From the NCBI RefSeq assembly GCF_016599145.1, contig NZ_JAENKO010000001.1, forward strand, positions 209,030 to 273,029: a stretch of 64,000 nt of DNA, written 5' to 3'. The DNA is from Tomitella cavernea. Lineage in GTDB: Bacteria > Actinomycetota > Actinomycetes > Mycobacteriales > Mycobacteriaceae. A program made the translations under genes and the position numbers. The notes under the pieces were generated by a model, which was not told the origin of the DNA, did not search any database, and worked only from the letters and a program-made list of their open reading frames with translations. This document shows positions 8,546 through 17,750 of this stretch, one piece after another; within the stretch, counting starts at the first letter, position 1; each line of letters opens with the position of its first letter.

Positions 8546-9234
8546 GGCACCTGCTCCAGATTCGACACCTTGTAGGTGTTCCCCTCCTTCTCCAATGTCA
8601 CCCGGAGGCGAAATCCGCGCTGCGACGCCTCGGGCAGCGCCTTGTTCTGCACGTCCGTCGACACGACCACCAGCACTGTCGCGGTATCACCCTGGAGGGA
8701 CTCGAGCCCGGATCGGACGATCGTACCCGCAGACGTCGCGTCCGCCTTGCCCACGAGGGTGGCGAACTGCCCCTGCGCCGCCTGGTAGTCGTCGTGGAAG
8801 GATCCGGTGCTGTTCGCGAGCACCTCGTCCGCGTTCGCATCCACCGTGTCGGGGTTGACGTTGGTGACTCCCAGCACCACCTTCTCCGCGACGTCGATGG
8901 CGGGCGACTGCAGCGCGCCCTGCGTTCCGCCCGCGGCGGACTCCGGACCCGAGACGCCGTAGCGCTGCCACAGAAGCAGGCTCATCGCGACCAGGAGGGC
9001 CACGATGACCACCCCCGACACGACGGGGAATAGCCAGGCGCGAGGCTTCCGCTCCGGCGGCGCGGCATCCGGCGTGCCGACCGTTCCCGATGCCGGGACG
9101 TGGCCGTCAGTGTCGGGTCCGTCTTGTGCAGCAGAGTCGTCCTGTGCGACGGCATCGTCCTGCGCACGCTCATCGGCACCGTCGCCTACGGGCGTGCGGT
9201 CCTCGCCGCGCGCGCGTCTACGCAGTCCTCTCAC
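8542..9234 (-). CDS. Mce-associated membrane protein (first)
   Basis: A 230-residue Mas-type protein. An acidic, Asp/Gln-rich cytosolic tail of about 65 residues precedes one transmembrane helix (AWLFPVVSGVVIVALLVAMS) and an external domain ending YKVSNLEQVP. It lies 40 bp after mce4F and is coupled to the next Mas gene by a GTGA overlap, corresponding by position to Rv3493c. Its role as an accessory of the sterol importer is inferred from the conserved operon. Confidence 0.9.
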   Translation of the reverse strand: MRGLRRRARGEDRTPVGDGADERAQDDAVAQDDSAAQDGPDTDGHVPASGTVGTPDAAPPERKPRAWLFPVVSGVVIVALLVAMSLLLWQRYGVSGPESAAGGTQGALQSPAIDVAEKVVLGVTNVNPDTVDANADEVLANSTGSFHDDYQAAQGQFATLVGKADATSAGTIVRSGLESLQGDTATVLVVVSTDVQNKALPEASQRGFRLRVTLEKEGNTYKVSNLEQVP

Positions 9235-9274
9235 TTACCCGTCCTCAGTGCTATCGGCGCGGCAGCGCCTGCTC

Positions 9275-10738
9275 TCACGCACCCGGCGCAGTGAGCAGGG
9301 CCTGCCACGAATCTTCGCCCGCCACGGTCTCGCCGTCCGTCCCTGTCAGGCTCTTGTCCACGGTCACAGTGCCGTCCGGCGCCACATACCGGCCCGTGCC
9401 GGGGTCGTAGGAGGCGGTGCCGATCTGCCCCTCGCCCTGTTCGGCGCTGCTCGGCTGCGCACTGTTGCGCTGATCTCCCAGCCCCTCATAGGTGCCGGGG
9501 GGAATGCCGGGCACGTCAGGCTGCGGCGGGCCGAACGGTGTCGGATTCTCGCCCAAGGGTACAAACCCGCGCGGATCCTTGCACAGCGCCGGCGTGGGGG
9601 CGCGCTTGCCCGGTTGATTCGGGCACGGTGCGTTCCGCGCGCCGCGCACCGCGATGGGCGAGTCCTGCGGTACCTGGCAGTAGATTCCGTCCGGCGTCAC
9701 CGGCACCGACACCTCGTTGGGCGGACGGCGCTGGTCCGGAGCCAGATATCCGACCGTGCACGCCGGCGGCTCGTTGAGCTGCAGATGGAAATCGAGCGGC
9801 AGCTTGTCCCCATGATTCGACGCGTAGGTGGTGATGGTCTGCAGAGCGGCCATCAGCGCCGGGTATACGACCAGCATCTGCTGGATCGAATCGTTGTAGG
9901 TGTACGTGACCTTGCCGAGTGTGACAGCGTTGGCCATCAACAGTGGCAGCGACTTCTCGACGTCTTGGAAGGTCTGCTGTGCCTCACGCAGCGTGCCCGG
10001 CGCGTTGTCCAGCACGGAGCGCACCTGCGGATCGTCAGCCCTGACCTGCCCGGTGAACGCCGCCAGATCGTGCACCCACGACTTCAGGTCGTCCCCGGAG
10101 ATCACCTGAGTGTCCAGCAACGGCCCCAACTCCGCGAGCAGGCTCTTGGTCGCATCGGAGCTGTCCTGCGCATCCTGGATCAGGGTTTTGCTCGACTCGA
10201 TGAGACGACGCAGGTCCGGCCCCACCCCCTCGAACGCGGTGAAGGTCTCGTCGACCAGGCTGGTGAGCTTGTCGCGCGGCACCGTCGACAGCAGCGCATC
10301 GGCCTTGTCGAGGATCGGCCCGATGTCGACCGGCATGCTCACCCGGTCTTCGGGGATCTCCGCCCCGTCATCGAGGTACGGCCCCTTGTCGGTGCGCGGC
10401 AGGAACTCCACGTACTGTTCGCCGATCGCCGACACGCTGCGGACCGCCACCTCGGTGTCGACGGGGATGCGCGCGTCGCCGTCGACGGACAGGCGTGCCT
10501 TCACCCCGTCAGCGGTCAGATCGACCGACTTGACTCTTCCGACGTTGCTACCGCGGTAGGTCACGTTCGCGTTCTCATACAGCCCGCCGCTGCTCGGCAG
10601 ATCGACGGTGATCGCGTCCTGCCCGATCCCCAGCAGGTCACCTACGCGCATGTACTGCGTGGCCATCACCGTGACGCCGATGACTGAGAGGATCAGGAAG
10701 ATCACCAGCTGGATCCGGACGAACCGGCTGAGCATCAT
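9275..10738 (-). CDS. mce4F: Mce family protein F
   Basis: A 487-residue substrate-binding subunit of the Mce4 ATP-driven lipid importer, sixth of the A-F set. An N-terminal membrane anchor (RIQLVIFLILSVIGVTVMAT) is followed by the MCE/MlaD domain at about 35-120 (YENANVTYRGSNVGRVKSVDL, then VRSVSAIGEQYVEFLP), a long helical region at 130-300 and a Pro/Gly-rich tail. In structures of the family these helices assemble into a periplasm-spanning tunnel. It overlaps mce4E by four bases. Assignment as F rests on operon order. Confidence 0.93.
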   Translation of the reverse strand: MMLSRFVRIQLVIFLILSVIGVTVMATQYMRVGDLLGIGQDAITVDLPSSGGLYENANVTYRGSNVGRVKSVDLTADGVKARLSVDGDARIPVDTEVAVRSVSAIGEQYVEFLPRTDKGPYLDDGAEIPEDRVSMPVDIGPILDKADALLSTVPRDKLTSLVDETFTAFEGVGPDLRRLIESSKTLIQDAQDSSDATKSLLAELGPLLDTQVISGDDLKSWVHDLAAFTGQVRADDPQVRSVLDNAPGTLREAQQTFQDVEKSLPLLMANAVTLGKVTYTYNDSIQQMLVVYPALMAALQTITTYASNHGDKLPLDFHLQLNEPPACTVGYLAPDQRRPPNEVSVPVTPDGIYCQVPQDSPIAVRGARNAPCPNQPGKRAPTPALCKDPRGFVPLGENPTPFGPPQPDVPGIPPGTYEGLGDQRNSAQPSSAEQGEGQIGTASYDPGTGRYVAPDGTVTVDKSLTGTDGETVAGEDSWQALLTAPGA

Positions 10739-12129
10739 TTGTCTTCTCCTGTCGCCGGCGGGCCGAAGAGCTCTGCGACCGGGGCGTCGAACACCGGCTC
10801 AGGTTCCACGGGCGGCGCAGCACCTGCGCCTTGTCCGTCGCCGCCCGGCGTCGGGGCCGGCTCGTTCGGAACCTGTACGTTCGGAACCTCTACGTTCGGA
10901 ACCTGCGCGGTCGAGGACTGTGCCGGTGCCTCCTGCGGCGCCGGCGCGGCGACGGAACCCTCCCCACCCTTCGCCGGGGCGCCCCCCGGGGCCTCCACCG
11001 CCGCCGGGTCGGGCATCCGCGGATTGAACGGATCGCCGATGTCGCCGCCGGCGTCCGCCATCTTCTTCGCCCAGTCGGTGTCCGACCACGGCTGGGCGGG
11101 GCTGCCGACGAGCAGCGAGCGCTGGATGCGCTGCCCGGTCAGGTCGACCTCGTCCCACAGGTTGGTGTAGTCGCCTCGCATCGCGTTGAACAACGTTTCC
11201 ATCGGGAAGGGGAAAGTGAACAGCAGCGACAGCGTCTCCGGCAGCTTCTTTCCCGCGTCCGCCAACGCGCCGAGAATCGGTTTGAGGTCCGCGGTGAGCG
11301 ATCGCAGGTCGGACCCGCTCTCGGTCAGCACCGTGTCCGCCTTGGCGCTGAAGTTGCCCAGCGCCACGATCGCGTCGGTGAGCGTATCCTTCTGGTCGGC
11401 CAGCACCCTGGTGGCCGGCTCGAGCCCGGTCAGCGCGTCCGCCAGCACGTCGTTCTGCTCGTTGACGGTGGCGCTGAGGCGGTCGACGCCGTCCATCGCA
11501 GCGACGATGTCGCCGCGCTGCTCGTCGAGCGTCGACACGAGGTCGTTGAGCCTGGGGATGAGATCGTGCAGGCTGTTCTCGTTGCCGCCCAGCGCGGCGT
11601 TGAGCTCCGTGGTGATGTCCTGCAGCTGCGCCAGGCCGCCTCCGTTGAGCACCACTGACAGCGTCGACAGTGTCTGCTCCGTACTCGGGAATCGGCCGCC
11701 CCGCTGCAGCGGGATCACGTCCCCCGCACCGAGGTACCCGCTTCCCGCCCCGCCTCCCTCAGGCGGATCGAGCTCGAGGTACTGCGAGCCCAGCAGGCTC
11801 GCCTGGCCCACCATCGCGCGCGTTCCGCGCGGCACCTTCGTGCCCGCCTCCAGCCCGATCGTCACGCGCGCATTCCAATTCTCGTCCGCGGTGATCTTGC
11901 GGATACTGCCGACGGTGACATCGTCGATCATCACCGGCGAGTTCTGCGTCAATGTGCCCACATTGGGCACGACAGCGGTGATCTGGTAGGCATCATCGCC
12001 CGTCCCGACGGTGCCCGGGAGCGGCAGTGAGTTGAGCCCGTTCCACGTGCAACCGCTCGCAAGCAGGGCGGCGCATCCTAGTGCCGTGGCGGCGATCAGC
12101 CGCCGTCCGGCGAAGTGCCTGTTGCGCAT
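10735..12129 (-). CDS. mce4E: Mce family lipoprotein E
   Basis: A 464-residue Mce subunit with a lipoprotein signal: basic start, hydrophobic core and lipobox LLASGC with Cys27 as the lipidated residue, as usual for MceE proteins. The MCE domain (YQITAVVPNVGTLTQNSPV) spans about 48-135 and is followed by a coiled-coil-like helical region and a Pro/Gln/Ala-rich tail containing PNVEVPNVQVPNEP repeats. It overlaps both neighbours (one base with mce4D, four with mce4F), so expression is coupled. Role: sterol uptake channel with the other Mce subunits. Confidence 0.93.
   Translation of the reverse strand: MRNRHFAGRRLIAATALGCAALLASGCTWNGLNSLPLPGTVGTGDDAYQITAVVPNVGTLTQNSPVMIDDVTVGSIRKITADENWNARVTIGLEAGTKVPRGTRAMVGQASLLGSQYLELDPPEGGGAGSGYLGAGDVIPLQRGGRFPSTEQTLSTLSVVLNGGGLAQLQDITTELNAALGGNENSLHDLIPRLNDLVSTLDEQRGDIVAAMDGVDRLSATVNEQNDVLADALTGLEPATRVLADQKDTLTDAIVALGNFSAKADTVLTESGSDLRSLTADLKPILGALADAGKKLPETLSLLFTFPFPMETLFNAMRGDYTNLWDEVDLTGQRIQRSLLVGSPAQPWSDTDWAKKMADAGGDIGDPFNPRMPDPAAVEAPGGAPAKGGEGSVAAPAPQEAPAQSSTAQVPNVEVPNVQVPNEPAPTPGGDGQGAGAAPPVEPEPVFDAPVAELFGPPATGEDK
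10865..10909 (-). repeat. Tandem 15-bp repeat coding VPNVQ-type units
   Basis: Three 15-bp units beginning TTCGGAACC on the plus strand encode the VPNVE/VPNVQ pentapeptide repeats in the disordered tail of Mce4E. Length can change without frameshift. Confidence 0.75.
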
Positions 12130-13451
12130 CAGTCACCGCCTCCTTGCGGCAGCACGGGATTGAGCAGACCGCCGAGGCCGCTACCGGGCGTCGCATCCGC
12201 GTCGGTCTTGCCGTCCCCGCCATCGGTGCGCCGGATGTCCACGTCGCTCAGCGGGGTCGCATTGGGCAGCAGGCGCGGGGGCTCGAGCTTGGGCACGTTC
12301 CGCAAGCTCGGATCGGTGTAGACGACCTGATCCGGTGTGGCCGTGATCCCTGTGATGGGGTTCGATCCCGCGGGCGGATAGTTCATTGCGATGGAACCGA
12401 TCACCGGTGCCAGCGCCTTGATGCAGGTGTCGACGTCGGGGTTCGGCCCGGTACCGTCGGATCCGCCCATGGCACCGCACACCATGTCCACCAGGTTGCT
12501 GGTGTTGTTGAGCGCGATCGCGCCGGTGAAGGTGCCCTGGTACGGCTGGTAGATGTTGTAGAAATTCACCAGCCCGGTGGGCCCCACATGCAGAAGCTGC
12601 GCCAGCCGATCCTTCTTGTCCGCGATCACGCTCGTGAACTCGGAGAGCTCCTTGATCGACCGGCTCAGCTCGGAGCGGTTGTCGGTGAGGAAGCCCTGGA
12701 CGTCCTGCACCGCCGTGTCGAGGCTCTTGAGCGACGAGTCCAGCTGCTGGTTGCTGTCGGCGAGCACGTCGGACACTCGGGCCAGGTGCCCGCTGACCGA
12801 GACGATCTGCTGGTTGCTGTCCGCAAGGGCGTTGACGAACACCTGCAGGTTCTTGATGGTGCCGAACAGGTCGTCGCTGCCGTCGGAGAAAGTGTTCATC
12901 GCGGCCGCGAGTTCTTTGATCGTGTCGTGGATCCGCTGGCCGTTGCCGTCGAGCGTGTCGCCGGTGACGTTGAGGAAATCGGTGAGTGCTCCGGGCTCGT
13001 CGCCCTGCGGTCCCAACGCCTCGGTGAGCTTCGACAGCTCCTTTTTGATCTCATCCCATTCGACCGGCACCGCGGTGCGACTGATGGGGATCACGGCGTC
13101 GTCTTCGAGCTTGTCGCCACCGGTGTACACCGGGGTGAGCTGCACGAACCGCGACGTCACCAGGCTCTGCGCGACGATGATCGCGCTGGCCTGGGCGGGG
13201 ATGTCCACGCCCTTGTCGATGGAGAGCTCGAACTTGCTGCGAGTCCCGTCGGGGGTGATCGAAGTGACCTCGCCCACCGGCACGCCCAGCACGCGGACCG
13301 AGTCTCCCTCGTAGATCCCCGTCGCCGAGGTGAAGTACGCGGTGACGGTGTACCGCTGGTTGCCCGGCCACACCAGCCAAGCGCTCACGCAGACCAGCAG
13401 CACCAGCACGACCGCGATCACTGAGCGGAGGTAGCCCTTGTAAGCGGTCAT
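12129..13451 (-). CDS. mce4D: Mce family protein D
   Basis: A 440-residue Mce subunit. It starts with a single anchor helix (LRSVIAVVLVLLVCVSAWLV), then the MCE domain (YTVTAYFTSATGIYEGDSVR, VLGVPVGEVTSITPDGT) and a long helical part with repeated heptad-like Leu/Ser patterns (DSNQQLDSSLKSL). The C-terminus is Gly/Asp-rich. It overlaps mce4C by four bases. Position D is inferred from operon order in a complete A-F set. Confidence 0.93.
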   Translation of the reverse strand: MTAYKGYLRSVIAVVLVLLVCVSAWLVWPGNQRYTVTAYFTSATGIYEGDSVRVLGVPVGEVTSITPDGTRSKFELSIDKGVDIPAQASAIIVAQSLVTSRFVQLTPVYTGGDKLEDDAVIPISRTAVPVEWDEIKKELSKLTEALGPQGDEPGALTDFLNVTGDTLDGNGQRIHDTIKELAAAMNTFSDGSDDLFGTIKNLQVFVNALADSNQQIVSVSGHLARVSDVLADSNQQLDSSLKSLDTAVQDVQGFLTDNRSELSRSIKELSEFTSVIADKKDRLAQLLHVGPTGLVNFYNIYQPYQGTFTGAIALNNTSNLVDMVCGAMGGSDGTGPNPDVDTCIKALAPVIGSIAMNYPPAGSNPITGITATPDQVVYTDPSLRNVPKLEPPRLLPNATPLSDVDIRRTDGGDGKTDADATPGSGLGGLLNPVLPQGGGD

Positions 13452-14668
13452 CGTCCACCCCCGTCGGTGTTCTGTGGCCCGCCGCCGGCACCGTCCTGCG
13501 ATGCGCCGGCACCGGGCGCGGGCGCCCCCGCTTGCTTCTTCGCCGCGTCGAACAGCTGCGCCGCAGCCGGCGTCTGCTGCGCCATTTGAGCGAGCAGCGG
13601 CTTGAGCATGTCAGTGGTCTGGACACCACCGGGGTAGTCCATGGCATTGAGGAAGTTCTGGATGTAGGCCAGGAAGTATGGACCATTCGCGACGGAATCG
13701 CCCAGCGCATACATGTACTTGGTGACGCCGTCGAGCGAATCGGAGATGTTGGCGTAGTTCTTCTCCATCACCTGCATCACCGTGTGCAGGTTGTCGAGCG
13801 CGGGCTTGAGCTGCTGCTCGTTGTCCTCGACGAATCCGGTGAGCTGGGTGGACACCGCGCCGATGTGCACGATCAGCTGATTCAGCATCTGCTTGCGCTC
13901 GTCCAGCTTGGCCATCAGCGAATTCGCGTCCACCACGAGGGCGTTGAGCTGCTCGCTGCGGTCCTTGAGCACGCCGGTGACGCCGTTCGTCTTCTTCAAC
14001 AGGTCCTGAAGCTGCTGATCACGAGAACTGATGCTCTTCGACAGCCGGGTCACGCCGTCGAGCGCCCCCCGCAGCTCTTCCGGCGCGTCGGCGAAGCTGT
14101 CGGAGAAGGACTCGAGCGCCTCGGTGACCGCATCCGTGTCGATCTCCCCCACGTTGGTCGCCAGGTCGCCCAGGGCCTCGGTGAGCGCGTACGGGGTCGA
14201 GGTGTGGGACAACGGGATCACTCCCCCCTCGCCGAGATCGCCGGCGCCCACGGGCCGCACCTGCAGCCCGCGCTTGCCCAGCATCGACTCGGTGGAGATC
14301 GCCGCGACGGTGTCCTTACCGAGCCGGATGTCGCTGTCGACGGTGAAGTCGACCACCACGTGATCGCCCTGCAGGCCGATGGAGCCCACCTTGCCGACCT
14401 TGAGCCCCGCCACGAACACGTCGTCGCCGGACTTGAGTCCCGCCGCATCCGCCACCTGCGCCTGGTAGCCGGTGGCCGAGTTGATGAACGGCAGCTTGTC
14501 GTACTGCAGCGCGCCGAGCACCACGGCGGCGGTGAGGACCAATCCGATGATGGCGATCGGGATCGGGTTCATGTCGCGGAACCGCGGCAGCGACCGCAGC
14601 CGCGTCCACAGCCCTGGCTTCCTCCGGGCGCCCCCGGTTGCGGGGCTCCGTCGGGATCGCTTAATCAT
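13448..14668 (-). CDS. mce4C: Mce family protein C
   Basis: A 406-residue Mce subunit with anchor helix PIAIIGLVLTAAVVLGALQY near residues 38-57, the MCE domain (GYQAQVADAAGLKSGDDVFV, AGLKVGKVGSIGLQGD) and a helical tunnel region ending in an Ala/Gly-rich tail. ATG 14668 is chosen because it overlaps the mce4B stop (ATGATTAA), typical of coupled translation; GTG 14680 would add four residues. Part of the sterol importer. Confidence 0.92.
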   Translation of the reverse strand: MIKRSRRSPATGGARRKPGLWTRLRSLPRFRDMNPIPIAIIGLVLTAAVVLGALQYDKLPFINSATGYQAQVADAAGLKSGDDVFVAGLKVGKVGSIGLQGDHVVVDFTVDSDIRLGKDTVAAISTESMLGKRGLQVRPVGAGDLGEGGVIPLSHTSTPYALTEALGDLATNVGEIDTDAVTEALESFSDSFADAPEELRGALDGVTRLSKSISSRDQQLQDLLKKTNGVTGVLKDRSEQLNALVVDANSLMAKLDERKQMLNQLIVHIGAVSTQLTGFVEDNEQQLKPALDNLHTVMQVMEKNYANISDSLDGVTKYMYALGDSVANGPYFLAYIQNFLNAMDYPGGVQTTDMLKPLLAQMAQQTPAAAQLFDAAKKQAGAPAPGAGASQDGAGGGPQNTDGGGR

Positions 14669-15701
14669 CAACGGGCGCACACCTTCCCGTCGTCTGGTTC
14701 TTGAGCGGAATGTAGATGGGATTGTTCTCGTCGCCCACCTTGAACGTCACGCCGCACAGGTAGAAGTTGAAGAAGGCCCCGTAGGTGCCCACGCGGACCA
14801 CCTGCCGGAATGCGGCGGGCATGTTCGACAGCACCCAGTCGAACTCCGAGGTCGCCTCGTCGGTGGACAGAAGCCCCATGAGCCGATCCAGCTCGGCCAC
14901 ATCGCTCTTGAGGTCGGGGCGGGTGTCCTCCAGAAGCGACGCCATCGTGCCGGAGGCGTCGTTGATGCTGCTGATTCCGCCCACCACCGCGTCGCGGCTG
15001 GCCGAAAGGGTGCTCACGACCTTCTGGACGTTGTCGACGATGCCGCTGAACTCCTGCTTGTGCTGGTCCATCGTCCCCAGCACTGCGTTGAGATTGTCGA
15101 TCACGTCGCCGATCAGCTGATCGCGGTCCGCGAGCGTCTTCGAGAACGAGCTGGTGCTGCCCAACAGGCTCACCAGCTGCTGCCCCTGCCCTTGGAACAC
15201 GTCGATGAGCGACTTCGCCAGCATGTTGACCTGCTCCGGGTCCAGCGCCTTGAATAGCGGCTTGAACCCGCCCAGCAGTGTGTCCAGGTCGAGCGCGGAC
15301 TCGGTACGCTCCGTCGGGATCGTCGCGCCCACGCCCAACGGCGTACCCGGCTCGGCGCCCTTGATCAACTCCACGTAGCGGTTGCCGACGAGGTCCTTGT
15401 ACCGCACCGCCACCTCGGTGGTCGTGGAGAGCTCGTACATGTCGTCCACGTTGAAGTCGACCATCGCCAGATTGTCGTCGGTGATGTGCACTCCGGTCAC
15501 AGTGCCCACGGTCACGCCGGCGATGGCGACCTTGTCCCCGCTTTCCAGGCTCGACGCGTTCTCGAACACGGCATGGTAGTCCTCCGTGGTACCGGTGCGG
15601 TACTGGCTGAACACCACGACCAGTCCGGCCAGGATCAGCAGCATCACCAGCGTGAACACGCCCAGTTTGAGGGCGGTGAATTTCAGGGGTGTCTTGTTCA
15701 T
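14661..15701 (-). CDS. mce4B: Mce family protein B
   Basis: A 346-residue Mce subunit, shorter than its partners because it lacks a long Pro-rich tail. It carries the anchor LKLGVFTLVMLLILAGLVVVF, an MCE domain (DYHAVFENASSLESGDKVAI, AGVTVGTVTGVHIT), and the helical region. The C-terminal part YGAFFNFYLCGVTFKVGDEN is the conserved end typical of MceB. The gene starts 4 bp after mce4A and overlaps mce4C. Confidence 0.93.
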   Translation of the reverse strand: MNKTPLKFTALKLGVFTLVMLLILAGLVVVFSQYRTGTTEDYHAVFENASSLESGDKVAIAGVTVGTVTGVHITDDNLAMVDFNVDDMYELSTTTEVAVRYKDLVGNRYVELIKGAEPGTPLGVGATIPTERTESALDLDTLLGGFKPLFKALDPEQVNMLAKSLIDVFQGQGQQLVSLLGSTSSFSKTLADRDQLIGDVIDNLNAVLGTMDQHKQEFSGIVDNVQKVVSTLSASRDAVVGGISSINDASGTMASLLEDTRPDLKSDVAELDRLMGLLSTDEATSEFDWVLSNMPAAFRQVVRVGTYGAFFNFYLCGVTFKVGDENNPIYIPLKNQTTGRCAPVDD

Positions 15702-15705
15702 CGGG

Positions 15706-16884
15706 TCACCACGTCCATCCGGGCGGCGGCGGGCCGAGCAGGAACGCCCACAGCGATTGCGGGTTGGCCCGCTGCTGCTCGGTGACGGTGGGGTTCACGC
15801 CCGAGTCGGTGACCACGTAGGGCGCGTGCACGCCCTCGCCCAGCCACGGCAGGCCGTAGCAGCTCGGCGGGTTCTTCGCGTTCACCTTGGGCAGGTTCTC
15901 CGGATACTGGTACGACGGCGCACCCGGCAGGAACCCGGAGGTGAGCGACAGCCCGGGCTGCGCCCCGCCGAACGCGGCCTCGCCGGCGTCCTTGGCGTTG
16001 GCGATGCCGACGATGAAGCACGTGAGCACCGGCGAGTACTCGCGTGTCAGGCCCACCGTGGGCTGCAGCAGATCCGCCGAGGTGATGAAGTCGTCTCCCG
16101 CGGAATCCAGCACCGCTTTTCCGGTGTCCGCCATCGACTTGGCGCCGGCGAGGCTCTCCGCCAACTGTTCCGACTTGTCCACGATGGTCCCGCCCACGGC
16201 GGTCGTGTTGTCGAGCAGCGACATGAGGTCCGGCGTGGCTTGCGCGTAGATGTCGGTGACGGGCGCGGACTTCTGCAGCACGTTGCGCAGGTCCGGCAGG
16301 CTCGGGTTCATCTTCTCGAGGTAGTCGTCGACGCCCACGAGCGTCTCCCCCAGCGCCGCCCCTTGGCCGTCGAGCGCCGTCGCCACGGCGCCCAGCGTCG
16401 CGTTGATCTTCTGCGGCTGCACCGTGTTGAGCACGTCCGTCAGGTGCTGGAAGAGCGTGTTGAACTCGACCGTGACGTTCTGCGATTCGATGATGTCGCC
16501 CGGCTGCAGGTGCTCGGCCGACGGGTCGGCCGGCTCTTCGAAATTGACGTACTTGGCGCCGAACACCGTCGTGGAACGGATGTCGGCGCGCACGTTCGCG
16601 GGTATCAGATCCATCTGGTCCGGGTAAATGGCCAGGTCCAGCACCGCTCCACCGAGCTCGTGCTCGATCGACTCGACGAAGCCGACCTGCACGCCGCGCA
16701 TCTTGACCTTGGCGTCCGGCTCCATGACCAGCCCGGCACGGTCCGCGCGCAGTGTCACGTGCTCCTTGGACTGGAATCCTCCGAGGAACGACGTGACGGC
16801 GATGGCGATCAGGCCCACCAGCACCGCTGCGAGAACGAACGCGAACAGCTTGTAGTTGACCGGGGCTCCGGGGCGTGTACTCAT
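15706..16884 (-). CDS. mce4A: Mce family protein A
   Basis: A 392-residue Mce subunit, first of the A-F set and directly after the permease gene yrbE4B. Anchor: KLFAFVLAAVLVGLIAIAVT. MCE domain: HVTLRADRAGLVMEPDAKVK followed by MRGVQVGFVESIEHELGGAV. The rest is the helical region and a C-terminal segment rich in aromatic residues and proline (GLPWLGEGVHAPYV, PPPPGWTW). Mce4A of M. tuberculosis is needed for cholesterol uptake; the same role here follows from synteny and the KstR-like site upstream. Confidence 0.93.
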   Translation of the reverse strand: MSTRPGAPVNYKLFAFVLAAVLVGLIAIAVTSFLGGFQSKEHVTLRADRAGLVMEPDAKVKMRGVQVGFVESIEHELGGAVLDLAIYPDQMDLIPANVRADIRSTTVFGAKYVNFEEPADPSAEHLQPGDIIESQNVTVEFNTLFQHLTDVLNTVQPQKINATLGAVATALDGQGAALGETLVGVDDYLEKMNPSLPDLRNVLQKSAPVTDIYAQATPDLMSLLDNTTAVGGTIVDKSEQLAESLAGAKSMADTGKAVLDSAGDDFITSADLLQPTVGLTREYSPVLTCFIVGIANAKDAGEAAFGGAQPGLSLTSGFLPGAPSYQYPENLPKVNAKNPPSCYGLPWLGEGVHAPYVVTDSGVNPTVTEQQRANPQSLWAFLLGPPPPGWTW

Positions 16885-16897
16885 CGTCTGCTGCCCC

Positions 16898-17746
16898 CTA
16901 ACCCGACAGGTGGAAGTTGCCGGACGTTCCGTAGATCGCCAGGGAGATGAGCAGGGTCACGGTGACGACGCAGATCAGCGACGTGCGCACGGCGTTGCCC
17001 ACGGCCACGCCCACGCCGGCGGGACCGCCGGAGGCGTTGTAGCCGTGGTAGGTGTGGACGAGCATCACCACGATCGCCATCGCTATCGCCTGGAAGAACG
17101 ACCACAGGATGTCCAACGGCTGCAGGAACGTCGTGAAGTAGTGGTCGTAGATGCCCGCGGACTGACCGAACAGGACCACCGTGGAGAAGCGGCTGGCGAT
17201 GAACGAGGCGATCACCGCCAGCGAATACAGCGGGATGACCGCGATCATTCCGGCGACCACCCGCGTGCTGACCAGGTACGGCACCGACGAGATGGCCATG
17301 GCCTCGAGGGCGTCGATCTCCTCGCTGACCCGCATGGCGCCGAGCTGTGCGGTGGAGCCGGCTCCGATGGTGGCCGCCAGGCCGATCCCCGCCACCACCG
17401 GAGCGGCGATGCGCACGTTGATGAACGCGGCGAAGAAGCCCGTCAGCGCCTCGACGCCGATGTCGCCGAGCGAGGCGAATCCCTGTGTGGCGATGGTGCC
17501 GCCGGCCATCAGAGTAAGGAACCCGACGATGACGACGGTGCCGCCGATCATCGCGAGCGCGCCGGTGCCCATGCTGATCTCCGCGATCAGCCGCAGCGTC
17601 TCCTTCTTGTACTTGCGCAGCGCGAAGGGGATGTTGATGATGGCCTGCCAATAGAAGTAGGCCTGCCTGCCGAAGTCGTCCACGCTGTCCGACGCGCGGC
17701 CCACCTGCCTGCGCGTGCGCGGGAACCTCCCGGTGATCACTGCCAT
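16898..17746 (-). CDS. yrbE4B: MlaE/YrbE-type permease B of the Mce4 transporter
   Basis: A 282-residue integral membrane protein, one of two permease subunits that pair with an MCE ATPase (MceG, not in this window). It contains the MlaE-family helices MGTGALAMIGGTVVIVGFLT, VAGIGLAATIGAGSTAQLGA with the conserved SEEIDALEAMAI coupling segment, and five to six membrane spans. It starts 4 bp after yrbE4A and ends 13 bp before mce4A. Confidence 0.94.
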   Translation of the reverse strand: MAVITGRFPRTRRQVGRASDSVDDFGRQAYFYWQAIINIPFALRKYKKETLRLIAEISMGTGALAMIGGTVVIVGFLTLMAGGTIATQGFASLGDIGVEALTGFFAAFINVRIAAPVVAGIGLAATIGAGSTAQLGAMRVSEEIDALEAMAISSVPYLVSTRVVAGMIAVIPLYSLAVIASFIASRFSTVVLFGQSAGIYDHYFTTFLQPLDILWSFFQAIAMAIVVMLVHTYHGYNASGGPAGVGVAVGNAVRTSLICVVTVTLLISLAIYGTSGNFHLSG

Positions 17747-17750
17747 GCCG

